NCBI RefSeq assembly: GCF_032104385.1
Contig: NZ_DAMCHJ010000001.1
Span: 248,001 to 312,000, forward strand
Reading direction: 5' to 3'
DNA: 64,000 bases
DNA from: Tissierella sp032104385
Lineage (GTDB): Bacteria > Bacillota > Clostridia > Tissierellales > Tissierellaceae
Part shown: piece by piece, positions 62,657 to 64,000 of the stretch
Position numbering within the stretch: the stretch's first letter is position 1
Layout of the letters: every line of letters begins with the position of its first letter
The notes under the pieces: model-generated
Told to the model about the DNA's origin: nothing
Seen by the model: the letters and a program-made list of their open reading frames with translations, nothing else
The model's database searches: none
Position numbers and translations under genes: made by a program

Positions 62657-63016
62657 TTATCTAGCTGCTTTTAACTTTGCTATGTCGTTCCAATTCTTTG
62701 ATGTGACTATTTCCATCGTATAAAATTCCTCTGCTAATTTATCTATTTTATCATTAATTTCATATCTAAATTCAGTTAGTTCAGCTGTTTGCTCAATTAT
62801 AGCTTTTATATCTCTCTTGATTTCTTCTTGGTCTCTTCTAATTTGTTCTTGATCTCTTCTAATTTCCTCTTGACCTTTTTCAAGATTCATCTGACCCTTT
62901 TCAAGATTCATCTGCCTCTCTTTAAGATTCATCTGACCCTCTTCAAGACCACCTATCCTGTCTTCAATATTACCTAATTTCTCAAGTACTATCCTTTGAA
63001 ATTCCTCGTTAGTCAT
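62657..63016 (-). CDS. Coiled-coil protein with heptad repeats
   Basis: 119 aa, highly charged, no membrane segment. Residues 28-70 are six consecutive seven-residue repeats (QMNLKER, QMNLEKG, QMNLEKG, QEEIRRD, QEQIRRD, QEEIKRD), then a helical C-terminus (YEINDKIDKLAEEFY). Likely a long parallel coiled coil. A binding site AGGAGGTC precedes the ATG. Function unknown; homologous-looking short repeat proteins are common in Clostridia. Confidence 0.7.
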   Translation of the reverse strand: MTNEEFQRIVLEKLGNIEDRIGGLEEGQMNLKERQMNLEKGQMNLEKGQEEIRRDQEQIRRDQEEIKRDIKAIIEQTAELTEFRYEINDKIDKLAEEFYTMEIVTSKNWNDIAKLKAAR

Positions 63017-63470
63017 TTTCTAAGACCTCCTTCATCTCATTTCAATTATAACTTAATAATAATTATATATTATTATAATTATTTATACAATGAATATCAT
63101 ATAATATAAAAGTTGTTTCATAAACTATTTATAAAATAATTGTATATGCCAAATAATTAAATAACTCTTCTACTGGAAAATATCTTAAGGGATTTCCAAA
63201 TTCAACATCTAAAAGCATATCTTTATATTTTATAATATGAATTGAAAGAAAGTTAATCTAATACTAAACTAGGTTATAGATATTATAATTTTACATCATG
63301 AATTTTGCAAACTAGAAAGATATAAAGAAGGTTTTCTCTTATATTAAAATATTAGTAGTTAATAAAAGATTTTAAAAAACTTATATGGGGAAATTTTTAC
63401 CTATTATACTTTAATTAAATTAAGAATAAAAGATAATCATTTCTTATATCCCTAGTTTATATATAGTCTT
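63017..63470. other. Gap without recognisable features
   Basis: About 450 bp of AT-rich sequence with no frame, hairpin or repeat that I can support. Confidence 0.4.
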
Positions 63471-63884
63471 CTAAGGATATTTTATTAATGTTAATGGAAT
63501 TTCGCTAGTTTCATCATTAAAGTTTATAACTACATATACATCTTTGTAGTTTCTTTCTAAATATTTATTTGAGTCAAAAGTAGACTTATATACACCAAAT
63601 TTTGAAAAATTCTTGTTTTTTATTATTCTTAACTTATCAGTATATATACTTTTATTCTTCACTAAAACATCAACATTTATTTCAGAAGGCAGTTCAAATT
63701 CATCTGTAGCTGGTGAAATTACTAATTCACAATTATACCTTGGATTTATGTTTAGAGATGCTTTCCAAAAATCATTATTTCCTCTTATGTCAACAATATC
63801 TGTTTTCACCCTTTTTGTATAAAGAATTGAACATATACTTATAAAGATAATAATTATTAAAATTTTAGAAATGTTCTTTTTCAC
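63471..63884 (-). CDS. Hypothetical membrane-anchored extracytoplasmic protein
   Basis: 137 aa: an N-terminal hydrophobic helix (KILIIIIFISICSILY) likely acts as signal anchor, and the rest is a small beta-rich domain (CELVISPATDEFELP, VYVVINFNDETSEIPLT). No family recognised. AGGAGG site upstream of the ATG. Isolated at the window edge. Confidence 0.6.
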   Translation of the reverse strand: MKKNISKILIIIIFISICSILYTKRVKTDIVDIRGNNDFWKASLNINPRYNCELVISPATDEFELPSEINVDVLVKNKSIYTDKLRIIKNKNFSKFGVYKSTFDSNKYLERNYKDVYVVINFNDETSEIPLTLIKYP

Positions 63885-64000
63885 AAAATAATCCTCCTTT
63901 AACTTTTACATATCTAATTATGATACTATTATACAAACATATACAGTGAAATGTGTAACTATATATAATTATGGAATTAATTTAGTTATATATTGAAATA

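Overview
The window comes from a low-GC, endospore-forming, flagellated Gram-positive anaerobe of the Clostridia/Tissierellia type. The pointers are strong AT bias, GGAGG-type ribosome binding sites with many TTG/GTG starts, two Spo0E-like genes, a long-form (Bacillus/Clostridium type) SRP RNA, an Agr peptide-signalling system, tungstate/molybdate uptake, and an emphasis on peptide and amino-acid use (Opp and OPT transporters, PepD, a racemase, a P-protein-like enzyme). Two sigma-54 activators and several good -24/-12 promoters suggest that peptide and amino-acid catabolism is under RpoN control here.

Layout. 1-5.6 kb: an oppBCDF-oppA peptide importer behind a sigma-54 promoter. 5.7-7.2 kb: a HlyIII-like protein and a DUF1836 protein. 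7.2-10.4 kb: tungstate/molybdate ABC importer plus a DUF364 protein, with a dyad operator. 10.4-14.3 kb: PepD dipeptidase, OPT peptide transporter, PqqD-like protein. 14.4-18.3 kb: small and partly decayed genes (frameshifted CPBP protease, frameshifted membrane protein, csaA, flavin-barrel protein, GNAT, a pseudogene). 18.4-21 kb: recR, ybaB/ebfC, dnaX. 21.1-21.6 kb: tRNA-Ser and SRP RNA. 21.6-26.2 kb: fliS, flagellin, a small protein, a DUF6240-like protein with a FliK-like C-terminus, and divergent yaaR. 26.2-28.2 kb: phasin-like and UbiB-like genes. 28.2-31.1 kb: a racemase with a sigma-54 promoter and its probable activator. 31.2-36.1 kb: clpB, a CbpA/DnaJ-like gene, two spo0E-like genes around an XRE regulator. 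36.2-39.2 kb: copper operon copA-copZ-csoR with a CsoR-type operator. 39.3-47.7 kb: a sigma-54-controlled cluster of SDR, two divergent GcvPA/GcvPB-like subunits and an AcoX/NAD-kinase-like protein, with an NhaC-type antiporter downstream and a divergent sigma-54 activator. 47.8-50.4 kb: Fur-regulated feoABC. 50.48-50.77 kb: an apparent stand-alone non-coding RNA. 50.8-52.3 kb: pncB.

53.3-62.3 kb is the most unusual part. An agr system is split: agrB-agrD on the minus strand at 53.4-54.1 kb, agrA-agrC on the plus strand at 58.8-60.8 kb. Between them sits a minus-strand RiPP-like cassette: a radical SAM/SPASM enzyme, two small Cys-Gly precursor-like genes, an ABC exporter and a third Cys-Gly precursor-like gene. 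The cassette is bounded by two near-identical 52-bp copies of the agr promoter region, each with two 12-bp direct repeats spaced 20 bp. Behind the second copy is a decayed agrB remnant that leads into the radical SAM gene. The simplest reading is that the agr control region and agrB were duplicated, and a Cys-Gly peptide operon now runs from the duplicated quorum-sensing promoter. The AgrD peptide has Ser where most AgrDs have the ring-forming Cys, so a lactone rather than thiolactone signal is predicted. A decayed second agrC C-terminus lies further downstream.

The other candidate for undescribed biology is the 41-46 kb cluster. Its GcvP-like subunits keep the PLP lysine but have lost several canonical glycine-decarboxylase motifs. 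No gcvT or gcvH and no recognisable glycine riboswitch are present, and a sigma-54 activator faces the operon.
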